This document shows, in pieces, positions 27,794-36,092 of a DNA stretch of 64,000 bases. Origin of the DNA: Marinibacterium anthonyi. Lineage in GTDB: Bacteria; Pseudomonadota; Alphaproteobacteria; Rhodobacterales; Rhodobacteraceae. A program made the position numbers and the translations under genes. Location: the NCBI GenBank assembly GCA_003217735.2, contig CP031594.1:1-64000 (forward strand), read 5' to 3'. A model generated the notes under the pieces. That model made no database searches. It saw only the letters and a list, made by a program, of their open reading frames with translations, and was not told the origin of the DNA. Every line of letters starts with the position of its first letter. The first letter of the stretch is position 1.

Positions 27794-28489
27794 TTACACT
27801 CCGACCCGGGTGTGGCCCCGGTTCAGCCAGCGTTCCAGCGCGTTGGACGCGGGCACGGTCAGCGTGCTGACGACGACATAGAAAACCGAGGCGACGATCA
27901 GGAACAGGAAGGGTTCGCGCGTGGCGCCGCCGGCGGTCTTGGCGACGGTGACCAGGTCATGCAGCCCCACCAGCGACACCAGCGAGGTTTCCTTGAGGAT
28001 GACGATCCAGATGTTCACCAGCCCCGGCAGCGCCAGTCGAAAGACCTGGGGCAGCAGCACCAGCCGCCAGGCCTGAAAGCGGGGCAGGCAGAGCATTGTG
28101 CAGGCTTCGAACTGGCCCTTGGGCACGTTGCGGATCGCACCGTGGACCAGATCGGCCACGTAGGCCGCGTTGACCAGCGAGATGGCGGCGACACCCGATG
28201 CGAAGGGCGAGATGTCGAAGCTGCGGTTGTAGCCGAACATCGCGGTCAGCACGCCGGACCCGCCGTAGTAGATGATGAAGAGGATCAGCAGCGACGGCAC
28301 GCCGGTCATGATCGAGGCATAGACCGCCAGCGGGATCTGCACCGCGCGTTTTTCCACCAGGCGCAGGATGCCAAGGAACGTGCCGGCGACCAGCGAGATG
28401 GCAAAGCTCAGCAGCATGAGCTGCGCCGTGACGGAAACGCCACCGAGCATCTGCCGAAAGTACCCGGAATAGTCGACGGCGGCGGTCAT
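27794..28489 (-). CDS. Polar amino-acid ABC transporter permease
   Basis: 231 aa, HisQ/GlnP-type permease. Opens with GVSVTAQLMLLSFAISLVAG, then the EAA-type loop with CTMLCLPRFQAWRLVLLPQVFRLALPG and KETSLVSLVGLHDL near the end. First permease of the operon, 81 bp after the binding-protein gene; a stem-loop fills that gap. Confidence 0.93.
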   Translation of the reverse strand: MTAAVDYSGYFRQMLGGVSVTAQLMLLSFAISLVAGTFLGILRLVEKRAVQIPLAVYASIMTGVPSLLILFIIYYGGSGVLTAMFGYNRSFDISPFASGVAAISLVNAAYVADLVHGAIRNVPKGQFEACTMLCLPRFQAWRLVLLPQVFRLALPGLVNIWIVILKETSLVSLVGLHDLVTVAKTAGGATREPFLFLIVASVFYVVVSTLTVPASNALERWLNRGHTRVGV

Positions 28490-28538
28490 TGTCGCATGTG
28501 CCCTTTCTGCGCTTCTTGGTCTTGGGTCGTCAAAGGGG

Positions 28539-28564
28539 TCCGCCCCGGGGTGAACCGGGGCGGA
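28539..28564 (-). other. Stem-loop between binding-protein and permease genes
   Basis: Perfect 10-bp stem TCCGCCCCGG (28539-28548) / CCGGGGCGGA (28555-28564) with a 6-nt loop. On the minus strand it is followed by CCCCTTTG, a weak T tract. It lies between the solute-binding protein gene and the first permease gene, so it is probably a partial terminator or an mRNA 3' end protector favouring binding-protein expression. Confidence 0.6.
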
Positions 28565-28570
28565 ACGATC

Positions 28571-29392
28571 TTATTCGCCCGCCGCGCAGGTCGCGTCCTG
28601 CGGCAGCAGCGGGGTCGAGATGTATTTCGAACGGATCTCGGTATAGGTGCAATCGGCCAGCATCTCGTCCAGGGCGGCGTTGATCTTGGTCACCAGGGCG
28701 TCGTTGCCCTTGCGCACGGCCCAGGCATTGCCGCGTTCGTCCAGCGGCAGGTCTTCCTGGCCGATGTAGAAATCCTCGCCCGCGAATTTCCAGTCCGCGC
28801 CTTCGTCGGTATCGATCAGGCGCAGCGCGGCTGTCATCTTGGGCATGAACAGCATGTTGATCCGGCCCGCGGTCAGGTCGAGGATGGTCTGGTCGGGGTT
28901 GTCGTAATAGCTGTATTCGATCGTGTCGCCATAGGTCTCTTCGATGAACTTGGCGTTCAGATCGCCGCGCTGCAGGCCGACGCGCACGCCCTTGCCCTTC
29001 AGCCCTTCGGGGGTCATCGTCCAGTCGCTGTCGGCGGGCACCACGTAGGTCACCGGGTTGGCCAGCACGGGGCGGGTGAAGGCCAGCTTTTCCTTGCGTT
29101 CTGCCGACGGGGTCATGTTGCCGACCAGCAGGTCGAACTTGCCTTGCAGCAGCGAGGGCACCAGCGCCATGAAGTCCATCACGACGAATTCGCATTCGTC
29201 GCCCATCCGCTTGCAAGCCTCGCGCGCCAGGTCCGGTTCCAGCCCGGTCAGGGTGCCGTCGCTGGCCACCATGGAAAACGGCGGGTTGGTGCCTTCGTTG
29301 CCGAATTTCAGCGTGTCGGCGGTGGCTGCCGTGGCCAGGGCAGCGGCCGCCGTCAGCGACAGAAGAAGCGATCGCGTGGTCTTGGTGTGCAT
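28571..29392 (-). CDS. Amino-acid ABC transporter substrate-binding protein, family 3
   Basis: 273 aa from ATG 29392 (MHTKTTRSLLLSLTAAAALATAATA: a clear Sec signal peptide cut near ATA-DT). The long open frame upstream has no protein-like features. Family-3 pattern: PPFSMVASDGTLTGLEPDL, then VMDFMALVPSLLQGKFDLLVGNMT and AERKEKLAFTRPVL, with two Cys pairs possible (Cys in ACKRMGDEC and the C-terminal DATCAAGE). First gene of the nine-gene operon 29392-19686. Predicted ligand is a polar amino acid or derivative; exact ligand unknown. Confidence 0.92.
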   Translation of the reverse strand: MHTKTTRSLLLSLTAAAALATAATADTLKFGNEGTNPPFSMVASDGTLTGLEPDLAREACKRMGDECEFVVMDFMALVPSLLQGKFDLLVGNMTPSAERKEKLAFTRPVLANPVTYVVPADSDWTMTPEGLKGKGVRVGLQRGDLNAKFIEETYGDTIEYSYYDNPDQTILDLTAGRINMLFMPKMTAALRLIDTDEGADWKFAGEDFYIGQEDLPLDERGNAWAVRKGNDALVTKINAALDEMLADCTYTEIRSKYISTPLLPQDATCAAGE

Positions 29393-29721
29393 TTCAGTGA
29401 TCCTGTTGGGGGTCCCGGGGCGCAGGGAAATCGGTGTCTTGCAGTTCGGGAAAGATGGCGGTTTCTTGGGTGTCATTGTCTGTGCCAGGCCATGACAGGA
29501 CGCCGCCCGAGGTGATGCAATAGCTATCTTTCCCGCTCTTTTCCCTGCATTTTCCACCGCGTGCCCCGGATCGGCAGGGCGAATATCCGGGTTGTGCCGT
29601 AAAATATGTGAAATCTCACATGGATGCGGTAAAAGGGGACCCGGGCCGTGCGGGGCGTGGCTGGCAGATGAAAAAATGGAAAAACATTCGGGTCTCCGAA
29701 GCAGATGATTGGAAATTGGGC
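29393..29721. promoter_or_regulatory. Divergent promoter region with TGTGA-N4-TCACA palindrome
   Basis: 329 bp without a gene. ATGTGA-AATC-TCACAT at 29606-29621 is a perfect 6-bp inverted repeat with a 4-bp gap, sharing 13 of 15 core bases with the site at 13992 before hyuA of cluster 1. It lies 214 bp before the binding-protein start (minus) and about 100 bp before the oxidoreductase start (plus), so it may act on either. The stretch 29520-29630 is AT-richer than its surroundings. Confidence 0.6.
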
Positions 29722-30654
29722 ATGAAAGCCACTTATTACGCAGAATTTGGGCCGGCAGAGGTGCTTCAGCTGGGCGACGTGCCCATGCCCCAGCCCGGGC
29801 CGGGGCAGATTCGCATCGCCCTGAAGGCGGCCAGCCTGATCCCGGCGGACGTGAAGCTGCGGGCGGGAACGATCGCAAAGCACTTCCCGGTCAGCCTGCC
29901 CAAGATCCCCGGCCGGGACGGGGCGGGGATCGTCGACGCGATGGGCGAGGGCATCACCGATCTGAAGATCGGTGACCGCGTCTGTGCCGTCGCCCAGCAC
30001 ATGCAACCCGGCACCCACGCGGAATTCGTGGTGCTGGACCGGGACGCGGTGGTCCCCATGCCTGAAACCCTGGGTTTTGCCGAAGGCGCCGCGCTGATGC
30101 ACGCAGCCGTCTGCGCCTGGATCTGCCTGATCGAGACAGCGCAGATCGGCAGGGGCAGCCGGGTTCTGATCCACGGCGGGGCCGGGGCGATCGGCGGCAT
30201 GGCGTTGCAACTGTGCCGTGACGCCGGGGCCGAAGTGATGACCACCTGCCGCAGTGTGAACCGGGACTACGTCACCTCGCTGGGGGCGGGTCGGGCCATT
30301 GCCTATGATCAGGAGGATTTCACGGAAGTGGCCAAGGACATGGATGTCGTGCTGGACCTGATCGGAGGCGAGACGGCGGACAGGTCCTGGCAGGTGCTGA
30401 AACCGGGCGGGCACATGGTGGCGCTGATCGCCAAGCCGTTCGAGGACCGGTCGGAGGAATTCGGCGTGCGCCTGACGATCCCCGGGATCCATGACAACGC
30501 AGAGGTTCTGAAGGCCGTGGTCGCCGCTGCGGGCGCCGGCAAGCTGGTGCCGCAGATCGCCGAGATCCTGCCGCTGGAGGAGGCCCGGAGCGCACATGCC
30601 CGGCTTGAGGCCGGGCATGTCAGCCGGGGTCGGCTGGTGTTCCAGATCGGGTAG
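29722..30654 (+). CDS. MDR-superfamily quinone oxidoreductase-like protein
   Basis: 310 aa from ATG 29722 (MKATYYAEFGPAEVLQLG); the upstream extension is not family-like. Medium-chain dehydrogenase/reductase fold without the zinc ligands of alcohol dehydrogenases, as in NADPH:quinone reductases. A GroES-like N-terminal half is followed by the cofactor motif LIHGGAGAIGGMALQL (about residues 153-168); IGDRVCAVAQHMQPGTHAEFVV is also typical. It converges with the flavin monooxygenase gene (3 bp between stops). Natural substrate unknown. Confidence 0.87.
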   Translation: MKATYYAEFGPAEVLQLGDVPMPQPGPGQIRIALKAASLIPADVKLRAGTIAKHFPVSLPKIPGRDGAGIVDAMGEGITDLKIGDRVCAVAQHMQPGTHAEFVVLDRDAVVPMPETLGFAEGAALMHAAVCAWICLIETAQIGRGSRVLIHGGAGAIGGMALQLCRDAGAEVMTTCRSVNRDYVTSLGAGRAIAYDQEDFTEVAKDMDVVLDLIGGETADRSWQVLKPGGHMVALIAKPFEDRSEEFGVRLTIPGIHDNAEVLKAVVAAAGAGKLVPQIAEILPLEEARSAHARLEAGHVSRGRLVFQIG

Positions 30655-30657
30655 GGA

Positions 30658-31968
30658 TCAGAATTCCCGCAGGGTGCCCCGAAGCGTGTCGGCGGTATAT
30701 TCCGTCCGCACGCGGCCCCGGCGTTGCAGTTCCGGCACCAGCCCTTCGCAGATGTCGGTCACGTGCTGGCGGCCGATGAAGGTAGTGAAGGGCTTGGTGA
30801 TCAGGAACCCGTCGCCGCCCACTTCATCCATGACGGCACACAGGTTGTCGGCCACCTGTTCCGGCGTGCCGATCATGCCGGGCAGCCCGCGCGACACCTG
30901 TTCCAGCGCCAGGTCGCGCAGGGTCTTGCCGCTGCCCCATTGCGCGAAGGCGTCCAGCGACCCCTGCTCGCCATTGGTTTCCATGTGATCGGGCAGGGGT
31001 TGATCGGGATCGAATTTGGAAAAGTCGATGTCGGTGATCAGGCTGATCGAGGCCAGCACCTTTTCCAGGTAATCCGGCGCCTCGGTGATGCGGCGCGCCT
31101 TGGCCTGGGCTTCTTCCTCGGTGGCGCCGACGATGGGGGCGACGACGAACAGCACCTTGATGTCGTCCGGGTTGCGCCCTGCAGCGGCGGCACGGGCGCG
31201 GATGTCGTCGCGATAGGCCTTGATCCCGGCCACGCCCGAGGACGGCGCGATGATGCTGTCGGCGGTGCGGGCGGCGAATTCGCGGCCACGGGGCGACCCG
31301 CCGGCCTGCACCAGCGTCGGCTGGATCTGCGGCGACGGCACGGTGTTCAGCGGCCCTCGGGTCGAGAAATATTCGCCCTTGAAATTCACCTCGTGCACCT
31401 TGGTGTGATCGACATAGGTGCTGGTGTCGCGGTCACGCACCACGGCACCCGGTTCCCAGCTGTTCCACAGCGCCCGGCAGGCGGCGACGTATTCGTCGGC
31501 CATGTCATAGCGCAGCTGGCGCGGCGGCAGCTTGTCCATGCCCAGGTTCTGCGCGGCGGCGTCTTCGCCACTGGTCACGATGTTCCAGCCAAAGCGACCG
31601 TCGATCAGGCTGTCCACGGTCGAACACAGCCGCGCCAGCGTGAAGGGATGGTAGCTGATCGTCGACATGGTCGACACGACGCCCAGGTGTTTCGTCTTGG
31701 ACCCCAGCAGGACGGCCAGCGGGGTGGGATCGCCCTTGGGCGCCATCAGGCCGTGTTTCAGATAGACCTCGCGGCTGTCGCCGTAGGTGTCGGAAATCAG
31801 CAGGGTGTCTTCCAGCATGATATAGTCGAAGCAGGCGCGTTCCAGCATCTGCGCCATGTCGACATAGAACTGCCCGTCCCAGGGCATGCCGCCGCTGGCC
31901 AGCGGCGTGTTCCAGTCGTCCAGGGCGAAATTGGTGAACCAGCCAAGGTGGAATTTTTTCTTGGACAT
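30658..31968 (-). CDS. NtaA/SnaA/DszA-type FMN-dependent monooxygenase
   Basis: 436 aa luciferase-like (LLM) flavin monooxygenase. Family marks: FHLGWFTNFALDDWNTPLA at the start, MLEDTLLISDTYG, TMSTISYHPFTLARLCSTVDSL, GRFGWNIVTSGEDAAAQNLG and VQAGGSPRGREFAA. This subgroup includes nitrilotriacetate, pristinamycin and dibenzothiophene-sulfone monooxygenases and needs FMNH2 from a separate reductase, which is not encoded beside it. Divergent from a LysR gene that probably controls it. Substrate unknown; a C-S or C-N bond-cleaving oxidation is the usual role. Confidence 0.9.
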   Translation of the reverse strand: MSKKKFHLGWFTNFALDDWNTPLASGGMPWDGQFYVDMAQMLERACFDYIMLEDTLLISDTYGDSREVYLKHGLMAPKGDPTPLAVLLGSKTKHLGVVSTMSTISYHPFTLARLCSTVDSLIDGRFGWNIVTSGEDAAAQNLGMDKLPPRQLRYDMADEYVAACRALWNSWEPGAVVRDRDTSTYVDHTKVHEVNFKGEYFSTRGPLNTVPSPQIQPTLVQAGGSPRGREFAARTADSIIAPSSGVAGIKAYRDDIRARAAAAGRNPDDIKVLFVVAPIVGATEEEAQAKARRITEAPDYLEKVLASISLITDIDFSKFDPDQPLPDHMETNGEQGSLDAFAQWGSGKTLRDLALEQVSRGLPGMIGTPEQVADNLCAVMDEVGGDGFLITKPFTTFIGRQHVTDICEGLVPELQRRGRVRTEYTADTLRGTLREF

Positions 31969-32049
31969 GTGGTCTCCGGCATTGATGGGGGAGGAGAAAT
32001 CAGGGTGCCCGTCAGGCGGGCGGTGACGGCGAGAATAAAGGGCAGCGCA

Positions 32050-32064
32050 GGCGATACTATCGCC
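32050..32064. promoter_or_regulatory. Perfect 15-bp palindrome, likely LysR site
   Basis: GGCGATA-C-TATCGCC, with 7-bp perfect arms, sits in the 230-bp gap between the monooxygenase (start 31968, minus) and LysR (start 32199, plus) genes. Position and symmetry fit the recognition site of a LysR regulator acting on the divergent gene and on itself. Confidence 0.6.
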
Positions 32065-32198
32065 AAAGACCGATCCATGATCCGGGAATGCCGGACCCTT
32101 GCCCCGGTCTTGACAGCCGCGCGCCTGCGGCCAAAGGTGCGCACCTGCCCGGCAACGACGGGCCCCTTCACGGCACGTTTCAGGACAGCTTGCGGATC

Positions 32199-33122
32199 AT
32201 GGCCCGCCTTCAATCGCTTCACGATTCCGACCTCAAGCTGCTGCGTCACTTTTGCACCATCGTGGACGAAGGCGGCTTTTCTGCCGCGCAATCGGCGCTT
32301 GGCGTGTCGCAATCCATGCTCAGCGAAAGCGTCAAGACGCTGGAGCTGCGCCTTGGCACGGCCTTGTGCCAGCGCGGGCCGAAGGGTTTCCGGCTCTACC
32401 CCGAGGGCGAGGCGGTCTATGCCGCCGCCCAGAAGCTGTTTGCCGAGGTCGAGACCTTTCGGCTCAGGGCGTCCGACCTCAGCCGGATGGCACATCACGA
32501 GATCACGATCGCGGTGCAGGAATCCGTTCTGGAACACCCCGATTGCCGCCTGCCCGAGGCCCTGGCGGCGTTCTCCGGCAGCTATCCCAACGTGCAATAT
32601 CACCTTGAGATCATGCTGGGGACGCAGGTGCTGGGGCAGGTCACCGACGGGCTGACGCATCTGGGGATCTGCATTCCCGCCGAAACCCGCGCGCAGGTCT
32701 ATACCCGCCCGCTGTTCGAGGAACGCGCAATCCTCTGCTGTGGCCGGACCCATCCGTTCCACGCCCGCGCCGATGCGCAGCTGGGCACCGCAGAGGTCGC
32801 GGCGACGGCCCGCGCGACCAGTGGCCGGGTCGAACGGTTCTACAAGGCGCCCGCCGAACTTGATGCCGGCGGCGATATCGGCCGGGGCGCGCGGGCGCAG
32901 CTGGCGCTGATCCTGAGCGGGCGCAATGTCGGCTACGTGCCGCACCACATCGCCGAACCGCTGCTGCAGTCCGGCGCGCTGAGGGAGATCTTTCCCGAAG
33001 GCCAGAGCGTTGCCCTGGTCAACCCCATCGCCGCCATGGCGGGCCCGTCGATGCGCGATATCGGTGTGGTCCGGCACCTGGTCGATCTGCTCGCCGAGGC
33101 CCACGGCCAGGCGGTGCGCTGA
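32199..33122 (+). CDS. LysR-family transcriptional regulator
   Basis: 307 aa from ATG 32199; the upstream frame is low-complexity. N-terminal helix-turn-helix LKLLRHFCTIVDEGGFSAAQSALGVSQSMLSESVKTLE, with LGTALCQRGPKGFRLYPEGEAVY completing the LysR DNA-binding domain. The remaining 215 residues are the effector domain. Divergent from the NtaA/DszA-type monooxygenase, the usual arrangement for a LysR and its target. Confidence 0.92.
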   Translation: MARLQSLHDSDLKLLRHFCTIVDEGGFSAAQSALGVSQSMLSESVKTLELRLGTALCQRGPKGFRLYPEGEAVYAAAQKLFAEVETFRLRASDLSRMAHHEITIAVQESVLEHPDCRLPEALAAFSGSYPNVQYHLEIMLGTQVLGQVTDGLTHLGICIPAETRAQVYTRPLFEERAILCCGRTHPFHARADAQLGTAEVAATARATSGRVERFYKAPAELDAGGDIGRGARAQLALILSGRNVGYVPHHIAEPLLQSGALREIFPEGQSVALVNPIAAMAGPSMRDIGVVRHLVDLLAEAHGQAVR

Positions 33123-33133
33123 CGCCGCCGCCG

Positions 33134-33970
33134 TCAGGTGACCGGGGCCGCAGCCAAATAGGCCCTGATCCGGTCCGAAACCTCGTCGGTCGCAGGCGTG
33201 TAGACCATCATCGTCAGATCGGGGTGGCCCTGGACCGAGAAGGTCGAAAACGCCATCTCGATGCGGCCCAGGGCACCGTGATGCAGGCGCTTGGTGCCGT
33301 CGCCGCGCGCGCCGATCTCGTTCTCGGTCCAAAAGGTCCTGAAATCGGCGCTGCTCTCGCACAGCTCCTCCACCAGCCGGGCGACCTCGGCACTGGCGCC
33401 GGCACCGGCGCGCGCGGTATCGGCGCGAAAGGTGGCGACCAGGTAGCGGGCCACGCCGTGCCAGTCTTCCCGATTGCGCGCCCGGCCCTTGGCCGAAAAC
33501 ACGATCCGGAGGATGTTGCGCCCGTCGTGCGGCAATTGCCCGTAATCCGTCAGGATCAGCGCAGCCGCCCGGTTCCAGGCCAGCACGTCCCAGGTGGCGT
33601 TGATGATGACGGCGGGGCTGTTGGGCATTTCGTCCAGGACCCGCTGCAGTCGGGGGCCGATGACGGTTTCGGGCCTGTAACGCACCTCGGGCGGATGGCC
33701 GAACGCCAGGATGTGCAGGTGTTCCCGTTCGGGTTCCGTCAGCATCAGGCCGGAGGCGATGCGTTCCAGCACATCCGCCGACGGCGCGCCGCCGCGTCCC
33801 TGTTCCAGCCAGGTGTACCAGGTCGGGCTGATGTTGGCGCGCTGCGCCACCTCTTCGCGGCGCAGCCCCGGGGTGCGCCGCCGGCCCACGGCAAAGCCGA
33901 AGGCCACGGGGTCCAGGCGCGCGCGCCTGTCCCGCAGAAACTGTCCCAGGGCGTTGTCATCCTGCGGCAT
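33134..33970 (-). CDS. XRE-family regulator with MmyB-like ligand-binding domain
   Basis: 278 aa. N-terminal helix-turn-helix (residues about 8-75: RRRTPGLRREEVAQRANISPTWYTWLEQGR) joined to an MmyB-like PAS-type domain (about 105-270: VIINATWDVLAWNRAAALIL), a common actinobacterial and proteobacterial pairing that binds a hydrophobic ligand. Divergent from an SDR gene; regulators of this kind usually control their divergent oxidoreductase. Inverted and direct repeats fill the shared promoter. Confidence 0.92.
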   Translation of the reverse strand: MPQDDNALGQFLRDRRARLDPVAFGFAVGRRRTPGLRREEVAQRANISPTWYTWLEQGRGGAPSADVLERIASGLMLTEPEREHLHILAFGHPPEVRYRPETVIGPRLQRVLDEMPNSPAVIINATWDVLAWNRAAALILTDYGQLPHDGRNILRIVFSAKGRARNREDWHGVARYLVATFRADTARAGAGASAEVARLVEELCESSADFRTFWTENEIGARGDGTKRLHHGALGRIEMAFSTFSVQGHPDLTMMVYTPATDEVSDRIRAYLAAAPVT

Positions 33971-34068
33971 GGGGATCCTGTTGGAAGGTATACCAGGATA
34001 AAGTCACTACTTTAACAGGATAGAACCTAGGCCGACATGTCCCCGTAGACAACAACGGAGAATTCAAC
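33971..34068. promoter_or_regulatory. Divergent promoter with AAAGT/ACTTT palindrome
   Basis: Contains AAAGT-CACT-ACTTT (34000-34013), a heptamer CAGGATA repeated at 33994-34000 and 34016-34022 (22 bp apart), and a wider inverted repeat ATCCTGTT (33975-33982) / AACAGGAT (34014-34021). These nested symmetries lie between the XRE regulator and the SDR gene, so they are the likely operator of the regulator. Confidence 0.6.
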
Positions 34069-34971
34069 ATGCGTGTCTTCCTTACCGGCGCCACCGGTTT
34101 CATCGGTTCGCGGATCCTGCCCGAATTGCTGGCGCGGGGGCATGAGGTCATCGGCATGACCCGATCGGATGACGGGGCCAGGTCCCTCGCCGCCGCCGGC
34201 GCGACCCCCTGTCGTGCAACGCTGGAGGATCCGGCCAGCGTGGCGGCCGGTGTGGCCAGGGCCGATGCGGTGATCCACACGGCCTTTGACCACAATTTCG
34301 CGACCTTCGCGGCGAATTGCGAAAAAGATGAACGTGTCATCGCGGCGCTCGGGGCGGAACTGAAGGGGTCTGACCGGCCCTTGATGGTGACTTCGGGCAC
34401 GGGGATGGGCGATGCGGGCGACGGCCAGCCGGCGACGGAGGCCATCACCAATTTCGATCACCCCAACCCCCGGGTCGCCAGCGAACTGGCCGTGGCAAAG
34501 CTGCTGGAGGACGGGGTGAATGCCCGGGTGATGCGGTTGCCGCAGGTTCACGACACGCGGCGGCAGGGCCTGATTTCACCCTATATCCAGATTTCGCTGC
34601 AAAAAGGCGCGATGGCTTATGTCGGCGAAGGGCTGAACCGCTGGCCGGCGGCACATGTTCTGGATGTTGCGGCGCTGTACGCGCAGACCTTCGACAAGGG
34701 CGCGCCCGGCTCGCGGTTCCATGCGGTCGCCGAAGAGGGCATCACCACCCGCCAGATCGCCGAGGTGCTGGCAGAGGGGCTGAACCTGCCGGCGATCTCG
34801 ATCCCGCCCGAGGAAGCGGGCGACCATTTCGGCTGGTTTGGGGGGTTTGCCGGTCTCGACATGCCGGCCAGCAGCGCCTGGACCCGGGCGCAGACCGGGT
34901 GGGATCCGACAGGGCCGGGCCTGATCGAGGATCTGCGGAACATGGATTATTCGGTCTTCGCGGCGGCCTGA
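34069..34971 (+). CDS. NAD(P)-dependent SDR-family epimerase/reductase
   Basis: 300 aa atypical short-chain dehydrogenase. Cofactor motif FLTGATGFIGSRILPEL at the N-terminus. The usual YxxxK is not obvious: the catalytic region reads LMVTSGTGMGDAG, then PRVASELAVAKLL, so a Tyr is missing where extended SDRs have one. C-terminal EDLRNMDYSVFAAA. It may bind NAD(P) as a reductase or only as a sensor. Preceded by ACGGAG; controlled, by position, by the divergent XRE regulator. Confidence 0.87.
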   Translation: MRVFLTGATGFIGSRILPELLARGHEVIGMTRSDDGARSLAAAGATPCRATLEDPASVAAGVARADAVIHTAFDHNFATFAANCEKDERVIAALGAELKGSDRPLMVTSGTGMGDAGDGQPATEAITNFDHPNPRVASELAVAKLLEDGVNARVMRLPQVHDTRRQGLISPYIQISLQKGAMAYVGEGLNRWPAAHVLDVAALYAQTFDKGAPGSRFHAVAEEGITTRQIAEVLAEGLNLPAISIPPEEAGDHFGWFGGFAGLDMPASSAWTRAQTGWDPTGPGLIEDLRNMDYSVFAAA

Positions 34972-35009
34972 CGCCGGGTCTCGTCGGGTGTCCTTGGCGA
35001 TGGACACAT

Positions 35010-35031
35010 GCCCCGCACGCATGTGCGGGGC
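35010..35031. terminator. Stem-loop between convergent genes
   Basis: Perfect 9-bp stem GCCCCGCAC (35010-35018) / GTGCGGGGC (35023-35031) with loop GCAT, lying between the SDR stop (plus) and the TRAP binding-protein stop (minus). No good T tract follows on either strand, so it may serve as a bidirectional terminator or simply as mRNA 3' end protection. Confidence 0.5.
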
Positions 35032-35049
35032 GCCTGATAATCCGGTCGT

Positions 35050-36045
35050 TCAGGTGTTCAGGACTTCGTCGATCGCGTCCTGCCCGCCGACGACCCCGGA
35101 CATCTCTTCCCAGACCGGCTGGGCGCCCGCGACCCAGGCGTCGCGCTCTTCCGGCTGCAGCAGCTTGCCGCCGGCGGCGGCGGCCTCGGCCATCGCGACA
35201 TCCTCGTCGGCGAACATCAGCGTGTTGAAATGCGCGGCGCCTTCGACGGTGGCTTCGGTCAGCGCCTGCCGTTGCTCGTCGCTCAGCCCGTTCCAGAACA
35301 GGGAGCTGTACGAGACCACGCCCGCCGCCCAGATATGCGCGGTCTCGGTCATGCAGGGGACGACTTCGTACAGCTTGAAGGCCGCATAGGCGCCCTTGGT
35401 CAGGTCCATGCAATCGGCCACGCCGGTGCTGAGCGCGTTGTAGGTTTCCGTGATCGGAATGCCGGTGGGGTTGGCGCCGTACGAACTCCAGAGCTTGGTG
35501 TGCAGCGGGCTCTGGATGACGCGCATCGCCTTGCCCTGCATCTGGTCGGGCGTGGTGATCGGCTCCTTGGTCAGCAGGTGGCGCGCGCCGTAATTGATGT
35601 AGGCCGGCACGATGAAGTTGCTGGCGGCCAGTCGTTCGGCCAGCCGCTGACCGGTCGGGCCGCTGGTCGCGGCCTCAAGATGGTCGGCGTCACGGAACAG
35701 GAACGGCAGGTCGAGGATCTGGGTTTCGGGCACATAGGCCGACATCACCGATACGGTCGTCATCGCGCCCTGGATCGACCCAAGCCGCATGCCCTGCGCC
35801 ATCTCCTTTTCGCCACCCAGGGCGGAATTCTTCACGATGTTGAAGCTGAACGCGCCCGGCAGTTTCTCTTCGGCCAGTTCAGACACCTTGATCCAGGTCC
35901 GGACATCGGGGTCCTCGTCGCCGTGCAGGGTGGCGATGGTCATCGACTGGGCGGCATTGGCCCGGCGCAGGTAGGCCGGCAGCGCCAGGGTGCTGGCAGC
36001 GCCAAGCGTGGCAGTCTTCAGGAAAAGACGGCGGGTCTGGGTCAT
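35050..36045 (-). CDS. dctP: TRAP transporter substrate-binding protein (DctP-type)
   Basis: 331 aa from ATG 36045 (MTQTRRLFLKTATLGA). The N-terminus is a Tat signal (TRRLFLK, hydrophobic core, cleavage near RRANA-A). The body is the DctP fold: MRVIQSPLHTKLWSSYGANPTGIPITETYNAL (conserved Arg for the ligand carboxylate or sulfonate), GVADCMDLTKGAYAAFKLYEVV. It follows the fused permease gene by 47 bp. In the same operon as an SsuD-like monooxygenase, so the ligand may be an organosulfonate; that is inferred. Confidence 0.9.
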   Translation of the reverse strand: MTQTRRLFLKTATLGAASTLALPAYLRRANAAQSMTIATLHGDEDPDVRTWIKVSELAEEKLPGAFSFNIVKNSALGGEKEMAQGMRLGSIQGAMTTVSVMSAYVPETQILDLPFLFRDADHLEAATSGPTGQRLAERLAASNFIVPAYINYGARHLLTKEPITTPDQMQGKAMRVIQSPLHTKLWSSYGANPTGIPITETYNALSTGVADCMDLTKGAYAAFKLYEVVPCMTETAHIWAAGVVSYSSLFWNGLSDEQRQALTEATVEGAAHFNTLMFADEDVAMAEAAAAGGKLLQPEERDAWVAGAQPVWEEMSGVVGGQDAIDEVLNT

Positions 36046-36092
36046 CTTGGGGGTCTCTCGCTGTTGGTTGGGCAGGTTTTCATGGGGGGGCA

